A DNA stretch of 6,637 bases, taken from NCBI GenBank assembly GCA_009783605.1, contig WRDE01000117.1, forward strand, positions 1-6,637, given 5' to 3'. Numbering within the stretch: position 1 is the first letter of the stretch; the number at the start of each line of letters is the position of its first letter. The translations under genes were made by a program, and so were the position numbers. Below, piece by piece: positions 5,730 through 6,637 of the stretch. This DNA comes from Oscillospiraceae bacterium. GTDB taxonomy: Bacteria > Bacillota > Clostridia > Oscillospirales > Acutalibacteraceae. Under the pieces are notes generated by a model that saw only the letters and a program-made list of their open reading frames with translations, did not search any database and had not been told where the DNA came from.

Positions 5730-5813
5730 CCAACACATCCACAAGAAATCCGCCCCATGTCACGACATGAGGTGGATTTTTGTCTTCGCTTCAACACAAT
5801 TGTGCAAACCAAT
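5730..5813 (+). repeat. Conserved-shell hairpin repeat, copy B; possible sigE terminator
   Basis: The left flank is CCAACACATCCACAAGAAAT. The right flank is ATTTTTGTCTTCGCTTCAA followed by CACA, ending in CAAACCAAT. The core stem 5746-5761 with 5764-5779 has 14 Watson-Crick pairs of 16, and the outer ACAA/TTGT pair past a bulged G, as in copy C. It lies 13 bases beyond the sigE stop, so it may end that transcript, although its U-tract is short. Confidence 0.75.
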
Positions 5814-5825
5814 CAGTTTTGCTGT

Positions 5826-6533
5826 CTATTGTGCCCGTTCAATCTCGATTTTCAGCCGTTTGATAATCTTCTTCTCCAACCGCGAGATATACGACTGGGA
5901 GATGCCCAGCAGGTCGGCCACCTCTTTTTGGGTGTGTTCGCGGCGGCCGTCGATGCCGAAGCGGAGGCGCATGATCAGCTGTTCGCGGTCCGAGAGGCGG
6001 CGGATGCAGGCGTGGAGCAGGTCGCATTCGGCTTCGGCTTCGACGCCGCGGTTGACCGTGTCCGGGTCGGAGCCCAGCACGTCCGAGAGCAGCAGCTCGT
6101 TGCCGTCCCAGTCGACGTTGAGCGGCTCGTCGATTGATAGCTCGTTGCGCTGCTGGGCGTTTTTCCGCAGGTACATCAGGATCTCGTTTTCGATGCAGCG
6201 GGAGGAATAGGTGGCCAGCTTGATGTTACGGGAGGGGCAGAAGGTGTTGACCGCTTTGATCAGGCCGATGGTGCCGATCGAGATCAGGTCCTCGATCCCG
6301 ACGCCGGAATTCTCGAATTTCCGGGCGATATAGACCACCAGACGCAAATTATGCACAATCAGCAGCTCCCGCGCCGCCGGATCCCCCGCCTCCAACCGCA
6401 CAAATACCGCCTCCTCCGCCGCCGCCGACAAAGGCGGCGGCAAGGTATCGGCGCCGTTTATATAGTGGAGGTGGTCTGGGCGGCGGAGCATCCGCCGCCA
6501 GAGCTGAAACAGGATTTTTTTTGGGTTATACAT
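5826..6533 (-). CDS. sigE: Sporulation RNA polymerase sigma factor sigma-E (pro-sigma-E)
   Basis: Sigma-E directs early mother-cell transcription during endospore formation. The 235-residue protein closely follows Bacillus SigE in its characteristic stretches: ALPPPL-like DTLPPPL (29-35), NLRLVVYIARKFENSG (62-77), IEDLISIGTIGLIKAVNTF (80-98, region 2 core-binding and -10 recognition) and SRCIENEILMYLRKN (111-125). DWDGNELLLSDVLG follows, then the C-terminal helix-turn-helix TQKEVADLLGISQSYISRLE (201-220) for -35 reading. Residues 1-24 (amphipathic and basic, ILFQLWRRMLRR) are the pro-sequence, a few residues shorter than in Bacillus. It is normally removed by the membrane protease SpoIIGA. 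The ATG has AAAGGTG 7 bases upstream. spoIIGA usually sits directly upstream and sigG downstream. No sigG follows here, and spoIIGA, if present, is separated by a repeat and lies beyond the window. Confidence 0.96.
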   Translation of the reverse strand: MYNPKKILFQLWRRMLRRPDHLHYINGADTLPPPLSAAAEEAVFVRLEAGDPAARELLIVHNLRLVVYIARKFENSGVGIEDLISIGTIGLIKAVNTFCPSRNIKLATYSSRCIENEILMYLRKNAQQRNELSIDEPLNVDWDGNELLLSDVLGSDPDTVNRGVEAEAECDLLHACIRRLSDREQLIMRLRFGIDGRREHTQKEVADLLGISQSYISRLEKKIIKRLKIEIERAQ

Positions 6534-6554
6534 GACGTCACACCTTTGTTTTTA

Positions 6555-6637
6555 GTTGAGAGTTGACAGTTGACAGTTATGGTAATTGTTTTATTGCGTA
6601 AGATAACTGTCAACTGTCAACTCTCAACTGTCAACTC
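6555..6637. repeat. Inverted repeat of GTTGACA/GTTGAGA units, cut by the window edge
   Basis: The 26-base arm 6555-6580 (GTTGAGAGTTGACAGTTGAC...) is perfectly complementary to 6603-6628, with a 22-base AT-rich spacer. Each arm is built of 7-base units GTTGAGA and GTTGACA, and more of the unit continues to the window end. The units contain TTGACA, the consensus -35 hexamer, several times on both strands, but no well-spaced -10 box is seen. It lies 22 bases upstream of sigE. Confidence 0.85.

Larger units (their letters stand above)
5216..5825. other. Gene-poor AT-rich intergenic region
   Basis: About 610 bases separate the zinc-finger protein start from the sigE stop. It holds a 9-base inverted repeat (5276-5284 with 5300-5308), a perfect hairpin (5343-5368), a short open frame (5392-5502), a promoter-like pair (5535-5562) and hairpin repeats C and B. 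Bases 5563-5651 show nothing convincing. No RNA gene was recognised. Confidence 0.6.

Noticed and set aside
5557..5763. Minus-strand 68-codon frame
   Set aside because: It reads straight through hairpin repeats B and C, so its length comes from repeats and not from a gene.
6533..6540. Perfect palindrome TGACGTCA at the sigE start codon
   Set aside because: Eight bases overlapping the start are easily chance, and no bacterial regulator is tied to it here.

Overview
The window fits an uncultured, spore-forming, GC-rich member of the Clostridia, most likely Oscillospiraceae/Ruminococcaceae-like, from a gut or other fibre-degrading anaerobic community. The evidence is a clear sporulation sigma-E gene, a dockerin domain, a DUF4364-type protein, a prokaryotic RING/DUF2628 membrane protein, AGGAGG-type ribosome sites, and intergenic gaps full of short palindromic repeats. 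No RNA gene, CRISPR array, transposase or defence gene is visible.

Layout. Bases 1-134 are an AT-rich leader. Bases 135-920 (+) encode a chimera: the membrane anchor and extracytoplasmic sensor start of a histidine kinase run in frame into a BspA-type leucine-rich repeat and a dockerin. Next comes a hairpin repeat/terminator (element A). A two-gene unit on the minus strand follows: a DUF4364-like protein (2916-2326) overlapping by 4 bases the CCA-adding enzyme gene cca (2329-1040), with its own extended -10 promoter. Bases 3056-3229 hold two back-to-back REPIN-like inverted repeats. Then come galU (4118-3249) and a zinc-finger membrane protein (5215-4208), both on the minus strand and separated by another inverted repeat. 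A gene-poor, AT-rich gap (5216-5825) holds a possible small transcription unit and two more copies (B and C) of the element A family. Last is sigE (6533-5826, minus), preceded by a fourth kind of inverted repeat that runs off the window edge.

The genes are mostly housekeeping and do not form one pathway: tRNA 3'-end maturation (cca), UDP-glucose supply for envelope sugars (galU), mother-cell sporulation transcription (sigE), and an uncharacterised envelope protein. The most unusual content is outside the genes. Nearly every intergenic space carries a different short palindromic or tandem repeat. Two of these groups show conserved outer features around unrelated self-complementary cores: the A/B/C elements, and the pair of GTAGGG-ended 77-78 bp elements.

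The best candidates for something undescribed are the A/B/C conserved-shell hairpin family and the paired REPIN-like elements. The kinase-LRR-dockerin fusion is either an odd exported protein or an assembly chimera at the contig end, and the sequence alone cannot settle which.
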